In this document: one piece after another, positions 1 through 7,798 of the stretch
How positions within the stretch are numbered: the stretch's first letter is position 1
Layout: the number at the start of each line of letters is the position of its first letter
From: Actinoallomurus sp050942425
GTDB lineage: Bacteria; Actinomycetota; Actinomycetes; Streptosporangiales; Streptosporangiaceae
Assembly (NCBI RefSeq): GCF_050942425.1
Contig: NZ_CP192063.1
Coordinates: 6,510,001-6,574,000 of the forward strand
Direction of reading: 5' to 3'
Length of the DNA stretch: 64,000 bases
Position numbers and translations under genes: made by a program
Notes under the pieces: generated by a model
Databases searched by the model: none
Told to the model about the DNA's origin: nothing
Seen by the model: only the letters and a program-made list of their open reading frames with translations

Positions 1-413
1 TCGGACGAGCCGACCCTGTAGGTCACCTGGGTGTAGGCGATGCCGCCGGACTCGCTCACCAGGTGGTTCGCGTACGGGTCGGCGACGTTCGCCACCTGCG
101 GCGCCGCCTTCAACTCGGCGATCAGCGACCGGACCTCGGCCTTGTAGGTGCCGGACGTCAGCGTCCGCCCGTCCGGTGCCTCGAACACCACCCGGGCCGT
201 GGCACCGTCGGCGGAGGCCTGCGGGAACTCCTTGTGCAGCAGGTCGATCGCCTGCTGCGACTGCGTGCCGGGAAGGGTGAAGCCGTCCGTCGTCTTGCCG
301 GAGACGGTGCTCGCGCCGACCCCCACGGCGGCCAGGATGCCTATCCAAAAGATCACGAAGAGTCGCCGTCGCCGGTAGGCGAGCCGGCCCAGCCGGTAAA
401 GGAACGTGGCCAC
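1..413 (-). CDS. MMPL-family exporter, N-terminal part (cut by window edge)
   Basis: The reverse strand opens with a GTG (411-413) preceded by GGGAG about 8 nt upstream. It reads as an Arg-rich cytoplasmic start, one hydrophobic segment (FVIFWIGILAAVGVGAST), then a periplasmic-type stretch with LPGTQSQQAIDLL. That is the standard beginning of actinobacterial MMPL transporters, RND-type inner-membrane proteins that export lipids or hydrophobic compounds. Only 137 codons are inside the window. The complete MMPL at 54.6-56.8 kb has the matching pattern (LPGTESTKALQLL), so these are paralogues. The gene is divergent from the Rieske oxygenase. Family assignment is firm; the substrate is unknown. 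Confidence 0.85.
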   Translation of the reverse strand, partial: MATFLYRLGRLAYRRRRLFVIFWIGILAAVGVGASTVSGKTTDGFTLPGTQSQQAIDLLHKEFPQASADGATARVVFEAPDGRTLTSGTYKAEVRSLIAELKAAPQVANVADPYANHLVSESGGIAYTQVTYRVGSS

Positions 414-441
414 GGTTGTACTCCCACGAAAGAGAGGGTTG

Positions 442-474
442 TGCTGAACAGGGCCGATGCGGCCCCGTTCAGCA
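442..474. promoter_or_regulatory. hairpin / palindrome upstream of the MMPL gene
   Basis: TGCTGAAC and GTTCAGCA are perfect 8-bp arms enclosing a second 5-bp stem (GGGCC/GGCCC). It lies 30-60 nt upstream of the MMPL start in the divergent MMPL/Rieske gap (414-666). It could be a repressor operator or a structured 5' leader. No T-tract follows, so a terminator is unlikely. Confidence 0.5.
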
Positions 475-550
475 AGCTAGGCGCGGTCGCGGGCGGCGCC
501 GGGGCCCGAAGGAACACACTTCGCCGTCGGCGGAGCCATCCGAAAGTAGG

Positions 551-586
551 AAGGGCCGTCATCCTTGAAGCGCATCGACGGCCTTT
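551..586. promoter_or_regulatory. inverted repeat upstream of the Rieske oxygenase
   Basis: AAGGGCCGTC and GACGGCCTTT form 10-bp arms with one mismatch and a 16-nt loop, ending 80 nt before the oxygenase start. It may be an operator or a leader structure; nothing in the sequence says which. The rest of the 253-nt gap holds only the other hairpin and the AGAGGGG ribosome site before the oxygenase ATG. Confidence 0.35.
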
Positions 587-666
587 CACTGGATGGAAGG
601 GGCATGGCGGCGACGGCTCTCTGGGGGCGACGCTGAGGCCACCTCCACCTGCGAAAAGAGGGGCCG

Positions 667-1722
667 ATGACGTCTTTCGCGAGAAATCAGTGGTACGTCG
701 CCGCGTACGGCCGGGAGGTCGGCCGTGACCTGCTGGCAAGGACGGTGCTCGGCGAGCCGCTGGTGCTCTACCGCACCGAGGCCGGCGACGTCGTGGCGCT
801 CGCCGACCGGTGCGTGCACCGGAGGTTCCCCCTGTCGGAGAGCCGGCTCGACGGCGACCGGATCGTCTGCGGCTACCACGGCTTCACGTACGCGCCGGAC
901 GGCGGCTGCGTCTCCGTCCCCGGCCAGAAGCGAATTCCCCGCACCGCCCGGGTGCCCTCCTACCCCGTCGTCGAGCAGGACTCCTTCGTGTGGGTCTGGA
1001 TCGGCGACCCCGCGCTCGCCGACCCCGCGGGCATCCCCCGGGCGCCCTGGCTCGCCGACCCGGAGTGGACGACGGTCAGCGGGATGGAGCCCCTGAACGC
1101 CCGGTACGGCCTGCTGGTCGACAACCTCCTCGACCTGTCCCACGAGACGTACCTGCACGGCGGCTACATCGGCACCCCCGAGGTCGCCGAGACGCCGATC
1201 ACCACCGAGGTCGACGAGGCGGCCGGGATCGTCCGGGTCGGCCGGCACATGCACGGCGCCGCGTGCCCGCCCTTCTACTCCCGGTCCACCGGTGTCGAGG
1301 GCCGGATCGACCGGTTCCAGGACATCGAGTACCACGCACCCTGCCTGTACGTCCTGCACAGCCGGGTCGCGCCCACCGGCGTCACGCCGGGACCGGACGG
1401 CGACGACAGCGGCGCCTTCCACGTCGAGGTCGTCTACGCCATCACCCCGTCGACCGAGCACACCACGTACGACTTCTGGGCCGTCGCCCGCGACTTCGCC
1501 CGCGACGACGAGGAGGTCAGCGCCTTCCTGCGCGAGTCCAACCGCACGGTGGTGCTCCAGGACGTCGAGGCGCTCAACACCCTGGAGAAGGTCATCGCCG
1601 CCGAGCCCGACGGCTACCAGGAGCTCAGCATCAACATCGACACCGGCGGCCTGGCGGCCCGCCGGATCCTGGCACGCCTCGCCGCCGGTGAGGAGGCCCC
1701 GGCCGGGGCCGGCGCGCGATGA
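667..1722 (+). CDS. Rieske non-heme iron oxygenase, VanA-like (351 aa)
   Basis: Terminal oxygenase that inserts O2-derived oxygen into an aromatic acid or removes an O-methyl group, as vanillate O-demethylase does. The Rieske [2Fe-2S] ligands are C49-x-H51 and C68-x2-H71. The mononuclear iron site is visible as N153-x2-D156-x2-H159-x4-H164 (motif DLSHETYLH). Length suits the VanA/phthalate-oxygenase class rather than the larger naphthalene-dioxygenase alpha subunits. The ATG follows AGAGGGG at good spacing. The gene overlaps the next small gene by 4 nt and is followed by its electron-transfer partner. The substrate is not determined; vanillate-like methoxy-aromatic or aryl carboxylate is an inference from the family. 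Confidence 0.9.
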   Translation: MTSFARNQWYVAAYGREVGRDLLARTVLGEPLVLYRTEAGDVVALADRCVHRRFPLSESRLDGDRIVCGYHGFTYAPDGGCVSVPGQKRIPRTARVPSYPVVEQDSFVWVWIGDPALADPAGIPRAPWLADPEWTTVSGMEPLNARYGLLVDNLLDLSHETYLHGGYIGTPEVAETPITTEVDEAAGIVRVGRHMHGAACPPFYSRSTGVEGRIDRFQDIEYHAPCLYVLHSRVAPTGVTPGPDGDDSGAFHVEVVYAITPSTEHTTYDFWAVARDFARDDEEVSAFLRESNRTVVLQDVEALNTLEKVIAAEPDGYQELSINIDTGGLAARRILARLAAGEEAPAGAGAR

Positions 1723-1943
1723 CCGGCCCCGGCCCGCAGCCGTCCGGGCCCGTCTACCGCGTGCGCTGGCTGCCCGGCTCCGACACCCTGCTGGGCACCT
1801 GCCACTGCGGTGCCGAGCACACCGCCCAGGACCCCGTCGAGCTGTGGGACTGGCTGCTCGCACACCCCGCCGGACACCGTCGGCCGCCCGCGGCCGAGCC
1901 TCCCGGCGACCCCTCGCTCACCGCCGGCGCGGCGACCGGCTGA
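1719..1943 (+). CDS. small CHCG-motif protein between oxygenase and reductase (74 aa)
   Basis: The start is coupled to the oxygenase stop by an ATGA overlap. The product has a short beta-like start, then GTCHCGAEHTAQDPVELWDWLLAHPAGH-type content: a C-H-C-G metal- or cluster-like knuckle followed by an acidic/aromatic helix, and a Pro-rich tail. I do not recognise a characterised family. The coupled position suggests an accessory of the Rieske system, possibly substrate or cofactor handling, but that is inference. Coding potential is supported by the overlap and by the codon pattern up to the stop. The tandem repeat array begins exactly across its stop codon. Confidence 0.7.
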   Translation: MTGPGPQPSGPVYRVRWLPGSDTLLGTCHCGAEHTAQDPVELWDWLLAHPAGHRRPPAAEPPGDPSLTAGAATG

Positions 1944-2132
1944 GACGCGCTCGTACGACACCGCGAGCGTCCGACACGCACGTAAGACCCCGAGCGTCCG
2001 AGCCGCCCGTGCGGCGCCGAGCGTCCGACGCGCCCGCACGGCCGCCGAATGCCGGACGCGCCCGCACGGCCCCCGAGCGTCCGAGGCGCCCGTACGGCCG
2101 CGAGTGCCTGAGACGCGCCCGTAAGGGACGCC
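1933..2132. repeat. degenerate tandem repeat, about seven 27-28 bp units
   Basis: Units begin near positions 1933, 1965, 1992, 2019, 2047, 2075 and 2102. Each starts GAGCGTCCGA and continues with a CGCGCCCGTACGG-like core. The first copy spans the TGA stop of the upstream small gene (CTGAGACGCGC) and the last copy carries the same CTGAGACGCGC. The array fills most of the 235-nt gap before the reductase. No promoter-like element is evident inside it. Confidence 0.85.
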
Positions 2133-2152
2133 GTCCGCGGAGGCGGCGTCCC
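2125..2152. terminator. intercistronic hairpin before the reductase
   Basis: GGGACGCCG pairs perfectly with CGGCGTCCC across a 10-nt loop. It ends 9 nt before the AGAAAGG ribosome site of the reductase. There is no U-tract, so it may lower read-through or mark an mRNA processing or stability boundary rather than fully terminate. Confidence 0.45.
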
Positions 2153-2178
2153 GTAGACCGAGAAAGGCGGCATCGACC

Positions 2179-3135
2179 GTGAACAACGCCGGAGACGACA
2201 CCGAGGTGGTCGTCGCCGGGCGGGACCATGCCGCCGACGGCGTGGTCCGCCTGACGCTCCGCCGGCCGGACGGCGGGCCACTGCCCGCCTGGGAGCCCGG
2301 CGCCCACATCGACCTGGTCCTGGCCGACGGCCTCGTCCGGCAGTACTCCCTGTGCGGATCGCCGGCGGACCGTACGGCCTGGCGGATCGCCGTACTCCGT
2401 GAGCCGGACGGCCGCGGCGGCTCCGCGTACGTCCACGACCGGCTCACCGAGGGCACCCGGCTCCCGGTGCGCGGCCCCCGGAACAACTTCGCCCTGCGGC
2501 CCGCCGACCGCTACCTGTTCGTCGCGGGCGGCATCGGGATCACGCCGCTGCTGCCGATGGTGGCGACCGCCGAGCGGGCCGGCGCGCGATGGCGACTGCT
2601 GTACGGCGGCCGAACGCGCGCGTCCATGGCCTTCCTCGACGAGCTCGCCGTCCATGGCGACGCGGTGAGCGTACGGCCGCAGGACGAGACGGGGCTGCTG
2701 GACCTGGACGCCTTCCTGGCCGATCCCGACGACCGCACCCTGGTGTACTGCTGCGGCCCCGAGCCGCTGCTGGCCGCCGTCGAGGAGCGGTGCCGCGCGG
2801 GATGGGCGCCAGGCGCCCTCCAGGTCGAGCGGTTCCGGCCGAAGGAGGAGACCGCTCCGGCGGAGAGGTCCTCGTTCGAGGTGGCGCTCGCCCGATCCGG
2901 ACGGACGCTGACCGTGCCGCCGGACCGGAGCGTCCTGGACGTCGTCCGGTCCGCCGGGGTGGAGGTCCTCTTCTCCTGCACCGAGGGCACGTGCGGGACC
3001 TGCGAGACGGACGTGCTGGAGGGCGAGCCCGACCACCGCGACTCGGTGCTCACCGAGGAAGAGCGGGCGGGCGGCGAGACGATGATGATCTGCGTCTCCC
3101 GGTCGTGCGGCCCCCGCCTGGTCCTCGACCTGTGA
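2179..3135 (+). CDS. VanB-type oxygenase reductase (318 aa)
   Basis: Electron-transfer partner of the Rieske oxygenase, passing electrons from NAD(P)H through flavin to a plant-type [2Fe-2S] centre. Domain order is a flavin-binding barrel with RQYSL (flavin phosphate contact), an NAD-binding domain with GGIGITP, and a C-terminal ferredoxin domain with C-x4-C-x2-C (SCTEGTCGTCET) and a fourth Cys in MMICVS. This FNR-NAD-ferredoxin order is typical of class IA reductases such as VanB and phthalate dioxygenase reductase. GTG start, with AGAAAGGCGG upstream. The stop lies inside the first unit of the next tandem repeat array. Confidence 0.92.
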   Translation: MNNAGDDTEVVVAGRDHAADGVVRLTLRRPDGGPLPAWEPGAHIDLVLADGLVRQYSLCGSPADRTAWRIAVLREPDGRGGSAYVHDRLTEGTRLPVRGPRNNFALRPADRYLFVAGGIGITPLLPMVATAERAGARWRLLYGGRTRASMAFLDELAVHGDAVSVRPQDETGLLDLDAFLADPDDRTLVYCCGPEPLLAAVEERCRAGWAPGALQVERFRPKEETAPAERSSFEVALARSGRTLTVPPDRSVLDVVRSAGVEVLFSCTEGTCGTCETDVLEGEPDHRDSVLTEEERAGGETMMICVSRSCGPRLVLDL

Positions 3136-3395
3136 CGCGCCTCCCGGTCGGCCTGTGACGCCCGTCCCGATCCTCGGGCCTGTGACACGCCTCCCGATCC
3201 TCGGGCCTGTGACACGCCTCCCGATCCTCGGGCCTGTGACACGCCTCCCGATCCTCGGGCCTGTGACACGCCTCCCGATCCTCGGGCCTGTGACACGCCT
3301 CCCGATCCTCGGGCCTGTGACGCGCCTCCCGATCCTCGGGCCTGTGACGCGCCTCCCGGTCCTTGGCCTGTGACGCGCCTCCCGCGACGCGCCGC
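3131..3395. repeat. 27-bp tandem repeat array spanning the reductase stop codon
   Basis: Ten head-to-tail units begin with TGTGAC. Five consecutive copies (3181-3315) are identical, each 27 bp, containing TGTGACACGCCTCCCG and then ATCCTCGGGCC. Copies at 3154 and 3316 differ by a few bases. The outer ones (3131, 3343, 3369) are shorter or diverged. The TGA stop of the reductase is part of unit 1. Each unit carries a CCCGA-TCC-TCGGG mini-hairpin. There are no spacers, so it is not a CRISPR. Confidence 0.95.
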
Positions 3396-3502
3396 CGGGA
3401 TGACCGACTGCGACACGTCCGCGTCCGCGGCCTGGCGCCGGCGCGCGCGGGGCCGCCCGGGCCGCTGAGCGGCGGACGGCTTCCACGATATTCGGCACAG
3501 TC

Positions 3503-3532
3503 TTGACGACGGTGAAAAAACAGCCATACATT
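3503..3532 (+). promoter_or_regulatory. candidate sigma70-type promoter for the secreted hydrolase
   Basis: TTGACG (3503-3508) stands about 17-18 nt before a TACATT/CATACA element in an unusually AT-rich patch containing AAAAAA. Transcription would begin around 3540, leaving a leader of about 50 nt before the GTG at 3591. Confidence 0.5.
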
Positions 3533-3546
3533 CGTGCCGTTCCTCC

Positions 3547-3564
3547 GTGTGTCCCATGACACAC
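3547..3564. promoter_or_regulatory. 18-bp perfect inverted repeat, candidate operator
   Basis: GTGTGTC-CCAT-GACACAC lies between the candidate promoter and the ribosome site of the secreted hydrolase. Placement just downstream of the likely start site fits a repressor operator. Confidence 0.5.
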
Positions 3565-3590
3565 ATCTCTCCCGAGAACGGAGCGCTTCC

Positions 3591-4952
3591 GTGCCTCGAC
3601 GCCCCCTCCGCATCCCCGCCGTCACCGCCGCTCTCGCCCTCGGCGCGGCCGCCCTGACCGGGGCCGCCTCCGCAGCCCCGACCACCGCCCCGTCCCACCT
3701 CGGCGGCACGCTCGCCGACGGCGCCACCTGGGTCGCCGACCTGCCCGCCCGCTGGAACGGCACGCTCCTGCTGTTCAGCCACGGCTACGGGCCGACGACG
3801 GCGCAGGACGCGCCCTCCGACGGCGCGCGCACGGCCCTCCTCGCCGAGGGCTACGCGCTCGCCGGCTCCTCCTACGATCCGCACGGCTCCTGGTGGGCGC
3901 TGAACAGCGCCGAACGCGACCAGTTCGCCACGCTGGACGCCTTCGCGCGTACGGTCGCGCGGCCCGCCCGGACCCTGTCGGTCGGGGAGTCGATGGGCGG
4001 GCTGGTCAACGCCCGCATCGCCCGGGACGGGGCCGGTCGCGTGGACGGCGCCCTCGGCCTGTGCGGGCTGGTGGCCGGCGGCGTCGACCTGGACGACTAC
4101 CAGTACGACGCCGAGTACGCCATCGCCTCTCTGCTGCTGCCCGGCCAGGACGTCCCGCTCAGCGGGTTCGCCGACGCCGGCGCGGCCGCCGCGACCGCGC
4201 AGCGGCTGACCGCGGCCGTCACCGCAGCGCAGGCGACTCCCGCCGGGCGGGCCCGGATCGCACTCGCCGCCGCGTACCTCAACCAGACCGACTGGGCCCC
4301 GGGCCAGAACCCGCCGGCCGCCGACGACGCCGAGGGCCAGGAGGCGCAGCAGTACGCCTGGATGAGCCAGGGGCTGCTCGCGTTCATCGAGAACGGCCGC
4401 TGGTCGATCGAACAGTCGGCGGGCGGCAACACGTCGTTCAACGCCGGTGTCGACTACGCCGCGCTGCTGCGCCGGTCCGAGCACGCCGCCGAGGTGCGGG
4501 CCCTCTACCGCAAGTCCGGCCTGGACCTGCGCGCCGACCTGACGACGCTGACCCGGGGCGCGCACCAGCACGCCGACCCGCAGGCGCGGCGCGCGCTGCA
4601 GGCCACCTCCACCGCGGGCCAGGGCCTGGCGGTGCCGCTGCTCGGCCTGCACACCACCGCCGACCAACTGGTCCCCGTCGAGCAGGAGGCGGCGTTCGCC
4701 GCACGGGTCCGGGCGGCCGGCGACGGCGCCCGGCTCCGCCAGGCGTACATCGCCCGTCAGGGCCACTGCGCGTTCACCACCGCCGAGATGGTGGCGGGCG
4801 TGCACGCGATCGACCATCGCGTCGCCACCGGACGCTGGGACGACGTCGCCGAACCCGCCGCCCTGCAGCGCGCCGCGCTGGCGCTGAACCTCGACGGCGC
4901 CGCCTTCGTCCCCTACCGCCCCGGCCGCCTCGTCGGCGCCCGCGACCGCTGA
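3591..4952 (+). CDS. secreted alpha/beta hydrolase (453 aa precursor)
   Basis: Serine hydrolase exported by the Sec route. The GTG at 3591 is preferred because CGGAG stands 8 nt upstream and it gives a clean signal peptide: RRPLR, then a hydrophobic AVTAALALGAAALTGAAS core and an ASA-A cleavage site. An upstream in-frame start at 3534 lacks a ribosome site. The catalytic set is visible as an HGYG oxyanion region, the nucleophile elbow VGESMGG, an acidic residue around TTADQLVP and the His in RQGHCAF. The large insert between strand and cap is Ala-rich. The substrate is unknown. A role in releasing aromatic acids from esters outside the cell would suit the neighbourhood but is inference. Confidence 0.8.
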   Translation: MPRRPLRIPAVTAALALGAAALTGAASAAPTTAPSHLGGTLADGATWVADLPARWNGTLLLFSHGYGPTTAQDAPSDGARTALLAEGYALAGSSYDPHGSWWALNSAERDQFATLDAFARTVARPARTLSVGESMGGLVNARIARDGAGRVDGALGLCGLVAGGVDLDDYQYDAEYAIASLLLPGQDVPLSGFADAGAAAATAQRLTAAVTAAQATPAGRARIALAAAYLNQTDWAPGQNPPAADDAEGQEAQQYAWMSQGLLAFIENGRWSIEQSAGGNTSFNAGVDYAALLRRSEHAAEVRALYRKSGLDLRADLTTLTRGAHQHADPQARRALQATSTAGQGLAVPLLGLHTTADQLVPVEQEAAFAARVRAAGDGARLRQAYIARQGHCAFTTAEMVAGVHAIDHRVATGRWDDVAEPAALQRAALALNLDGAAFVPYRPGRLVGARDR

Positions 4953-5156
4953 GCCGCCGGTCCGACCGTCCCGTCGGCGTCCGGGGCACACGCACCTCGG
5001 GTGCGCTGTCTCCGGGCCGACCCACCTCGTCCGCGGTGGCCGAGCCGCCGCCCGACCCGCCATCTCGTCGGCGGCCGCCGAGCCGCCCCTATCCCGGCCG
5101 GGCGGACCGCCGCCGGACCGGGAGCCCGTCCCACCACTCTTCTCCCAGGAACCCTC

Positions 5157-6740
5157 ATGTCGCTGCGCGAACACTCCGACCCGGGGCCGGCCAGGCTCCC
5201 CCTCGGCACACTCATCGCGGGCTGCCTCGCCGTCTGCCTCGCCCAGATCGCCCTCGCCATCCCGGCCACCCTCAACGGCCTGTTCCAGGAGGACCTGCAC
5301 CCGATCGGTTCGCAGCTCACCTGGATCTCCGACGCCTTCCTGCTGCCCGTCTCCGTGCTCGAGCTGACCTTCGGCGTGCTCGGCGACCTCTTCGGCCGCA
5401 AGCGGCTGCTGGTCGGCGGCTCGGCGCTGATCGTCCTCGGTGAGATCGTCGCCGCCGCGAGCCACGGCGTCCACCTGCTCTGGGCCGGTCAGGCGATCGC
5501 CGGCCTCGGCGCGGCCGCGCTGTTCCCGACCTCGCTGGCGATGGTCGCCGCCGGGACCCGCACGCACCAGGCGCGGTCCCGCGCGATCGCGACGTGGGCG
5601 GCGGCGCTGTCCACCGGCGGATTCATCGCGCCGCTGCTCGGCGGCATCACCGGGAACTACGGCTCCTGGCGGTGGGCGTTCGTCGTCGTCACGCTGATCG
5701 CCGTCGTCAGCACCCTGGTCAGCCTGCTGCTGGCCGCCGACTCCAGCGCGCCGGAAGGACGCTCGCTCGACCTGGGCGGCCAGGTCACCATCGGCATCGG
5801 CCTGTTCGCGCTGCTGTACGCGGTCATCCAGGGGCCGACCGACGGCTGGGGCTCCGCGCCGGTGATCACGGCGTTCGTCATCGCGGCGGTCTTCGTCGTG
5901 CTGTTCATCGTGGCCGAGCGCCGAGCCCGTTCTCCCCTGCTGCGCCTGGAGCTGTTCACCAACCGGGCGTTCGCGATCGCGTCGTTCGTCGCCGTGGTCG
6001 GCATGTTCAGCTTCCTCGGCACCGCGTACGCGACGAGCATCCGGCTCGGCCCGATCCAGCACCAGAGCCCGCTGCGCTCGTCGGTCGCGTTCCTGCTGCT
6101 GAACGGCCTGGCGCTGGTCCTGCTCCCCGTCACGTCCCGCCTGCTGGAGCGGATGGCCGGCCGCTGGATCCTCACGGTCGGCCTGGCGCTGATGGCCGCC
6201 GGCGACTTCATCGCGGCGACACTGCCCGTCTCCGACCGGGCGCTGACCTCCCTGGTGCTGCCGCTCGGCCTCGTCGGCGTCGGCTTCGCGCTGACCGTCT
6301 CCTCCATCACCGCCACCGCCGTCAACACGGTGCCGATCCACTACGCCGGCATGGCCAGCGCGGCGACGAGCCTCCTGCGCGACTTCGGCTTCACGCTCGG
6401 CCCGGCGGTGATCGGCGCGGTCGCGCTGAGCCGGGCGGCGTCGCAGTTCACCACCGGGCTGGCCGCCTCGTCGCTGAGCCCGCAGGTCAAGGCCGCCGCC
6501 GGACACGTCGCCGCCGAAGGCGGCCCCCTCGCCGTGAACTCCGTCCCGCCGTCCTCGCCGCCGGGCGGCGCCGCGCCCATCGCCCTGGACGCCCTGGGCC
6601 ACGGCTACACGATCGGCTACGTCGTCTGCGGCGCGGCGGCGCTGGTCTCCTGCCTGCTGGCGCTGCTCGCGCTGCACGGTCGCGAACAACACGCCGAGGC
6701 GGGCGAGATGCCGACGGCCGGGGCGACGGCGGCCACCTGA
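5157..6740 (+). CDS. MFS transporter, DHA2 (14-TM drug:H+ antiporter) type (527 aa)
   Basis: Integral membrane carrier. The ATG at 5157 has AGGA 6 nt upstream and starts just ahead of the first helix; longer open sequence upstream is Pro/Arg-rich non-coding. FGVLGDLFGRKRLL is the loop 2-3 MFS signature, and about 14 hydrophobic segments are recognisable, as in the EmrB/QacA group. A large extracytoplasmic loop near the C-terminus (AAEGGPLAVNSVPPSSPPGG) is shared with the second DHA2 transporter at 17.2-18.7 kb (HAGGPLAVVNVPAVG), so the two are paralogues. Likely import or export of an aromatic compound of the cluster; direction unknown. Confidence 0.88.
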   Translation: MSLREHSDPGPARLPLGTLIAGCLAVCLAQIALAIPATLNGLFQEDLHPIGSQLTWISDAFLLPVSVLELTFGVLGDLFGRKRLLVGGSALIVLGEIVAAASHGVHLLWAGQAIAGLGAAALFPTSLAMVAAGTRTHQARSRAIATWAAALSTGGFIAPLLGGITGNYGSWRWAFVVVTLIAVVSTLVSLLLAADSSAPEGRSLDLGGQVTIGIGLFALLYAVIQGPTDGWGSAPVITAFVIAAVFVVLFIVAERRARSPLLRLELFTNRAFAIASFVAVVGMFSFLGTAYATSIRLGPIQHQSPLRSSVAFLLLNGLALVLLPVTSRLLERMAGRWILTVGLALMAAGDFIAATLPVSDRALTSLVLPLGLVGVGFALTVSSITATAVNTVPIHYAGMASAATSLLRDFGFTLGPAVIGAVALSRAASQFTTGLAASSLSPQVKAAAGHVAAEGGPLAVNSVPPSSPPGGAAPIALDALGHGYTIGYVVCGAAALVSCLLALLALHGREQHAEAGEMPTAGATAAT

Positions 6741-6769
6741 CGCGGTCTCCCCCATCCGTCCGTGTCCGA

Positions 6770-6811
6770 TCCTCGCGGGGTCCGCTCCCTCCCTGGCGGG
6801 CCCCGCGAGGA
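6770..6811. terminator. bidirectional terminator between convergent genes
   Basis: TCCTCGCGGGG and CCCCGCGAGGA form an 11-bp perfect stem, with a further CCGC/GCGG pairing inside the loop. It stands between the MFS gene and the convergent extradiol dioxygenase gene, so it can serve both. Confidence 0.75.
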
Positions 6812-6823
6812 GGTTCCTTCCCG

Positions 6824-7798
6824 TCATACCGGCGGTGCGGTGAACAGCACGTCCGGGTCGTTGAACTGCTCCTTGGCGACCACTTCGCTCATCGGGGCGG
6901 CGGTGCCCCACTGGTCCTGCGTCACCGGGTCGTCGACGTCGTGCAGACCGGGATGCCAGGTGTCCTCCTCGATCACGGCGAGCTCGGTCGTGTACTCGAC
7001 CGTGTTGCCGTGCGGGTCGTGGAAGTAGGAGAAGGTGTTGTCACCGGCGAGGTGCCGCCCCGGTCCCCAGGTGAGCCGCGTCCCGGCGCGCAGGGCCCGG
7101 CCCGTGCCGCGCATGTACTCCTCGACACCGCGCATCTCGAACGACGCGTGGTGCAGGGAGGCGTGCGGGCCACGCGCGATCGCGAAGCTGTGGTGCAGCG
7201 GGCTGCACCGCAGGAAGTACATGAGGTCGCCCATGTGCGTGCTGTACAGCGTGTCGGACAGCCGGAACCCGAGGTGGCGTTCGTAGAACGCGCGGAGCAG
7301 GGCCGGGTCCGGGGAGTTCACGACGCAGTGCGAGAGGCGTACCGGGATCGCCTCGCGCTCTTCCAACCTGCGATGCCCACGGATGGCGACGTCGGCGGAC
7401 ACCTCGACGACACGACCGTCGATGTCGAAGAACCGCAGTCCGTACCCGCCGCCGGGGGTGTTCAAGGGGCCGGGCTCCGCGATGATCCGGACGCCGGCGG
7501 CGATGAGGCGCTCGGCGAGTTCGTCGACGTCGGCCACGCTCGCCGCCCCGAAGGCGACCAGGTCCATGCGCTTGCGCTCGTCCGCGCGGATCCGTACGAC
7601 GTACTGTTCGGGGCTGCCCTCGGCGGCGAAGAACGCGATGCCGGTGTCGCTCGCGACCTCGGTCAGACCCCAGGTGGAGCCGTAGAAGGCGCGCTGCGTG
7701 GCGAAGTCCGGCACCGCCAGGTCCACGTGACGCAGGTGGGTGACGGGCTGGAAGCCGGCGCCGCTCATCGGTGGCCCGTCTTCGGGGCGGTTCGTCAT
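6824..7798 (-). CDS. type I extradiol ring-cleavage dioxygenase, two VOC domains (324 aa)
   Basis: Fe(II)-dependent meta-cleavage enzyme for a catechol-type ring. Two vicinal-oxygen-chelate domains are seen. The N-terminal one (from HLRHVDLAVPDF) is structural. The C-terminal one carries the metal triad H157 (RLSHCV), H217 (LHHASFEM) and E269 (NTVEY). Length matches 2,3-dihydroxybiphenyl/catechol 2,3-dioxygenase relatives. Translation is coupled to the upstream FAH gene by an ATGA overlap, fitting a cleave-then-hydrolyse pair. The natural diol is unknown. Loss of any triad member would have pointed to a non-catalytic VOC protein, but all three are present. Confidence 0.85.
   Translation of the reverse strand: MTNRPEDGPPMSGAGFQPVTHLRHVDLAVPDFATQRAFYGSTWGLTEVASDTGIAFFAAEGSPEQYVVRIRADERKRMDLVAFGAASVADVDELAERLIAAGVRIIAEPGPLNTPGGGYGLRFFDIDGRVVEVSADVAIRGHRRLEEREAIPVRLSHCVVNSPDPALLRAFYERHLGFRLSDTLYSTHMGDLMYFLRCSPLHHSFAIARGPHASLHHASFEMRGVEEYMRGTGRALRAGTRLTWGPGRHLAGDNTFSYFHDPHGNTVEYTTELAVIEEDTWHPGLHDVDDPVTQDQWGTAAPMSEVVAKEQFNDPDVLFTAPPV

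Noticed and set aside
3155..3373. Small frame encoding repeated TRLPILGPV peptide
   Set aside because: It is the translation of the 27-bp repeats, without a ribosome site. The repeats are best seen as noncoding.
3131..3395. CRISPR-like appearance of the 27-bp repeats
   Set aside because: Units are directly adjacent with no variable spacers and no cas genes are present.
2511..6911. Very long open stretch on the reverse strand (over 1400 codons)
   Set aside because: High GC leaves few stops in the antisense frame. The translation is Arg/Gly/Ala-rich, with no ordered domains, and lies opposite clear reductase, hydrolase and MFS genes.
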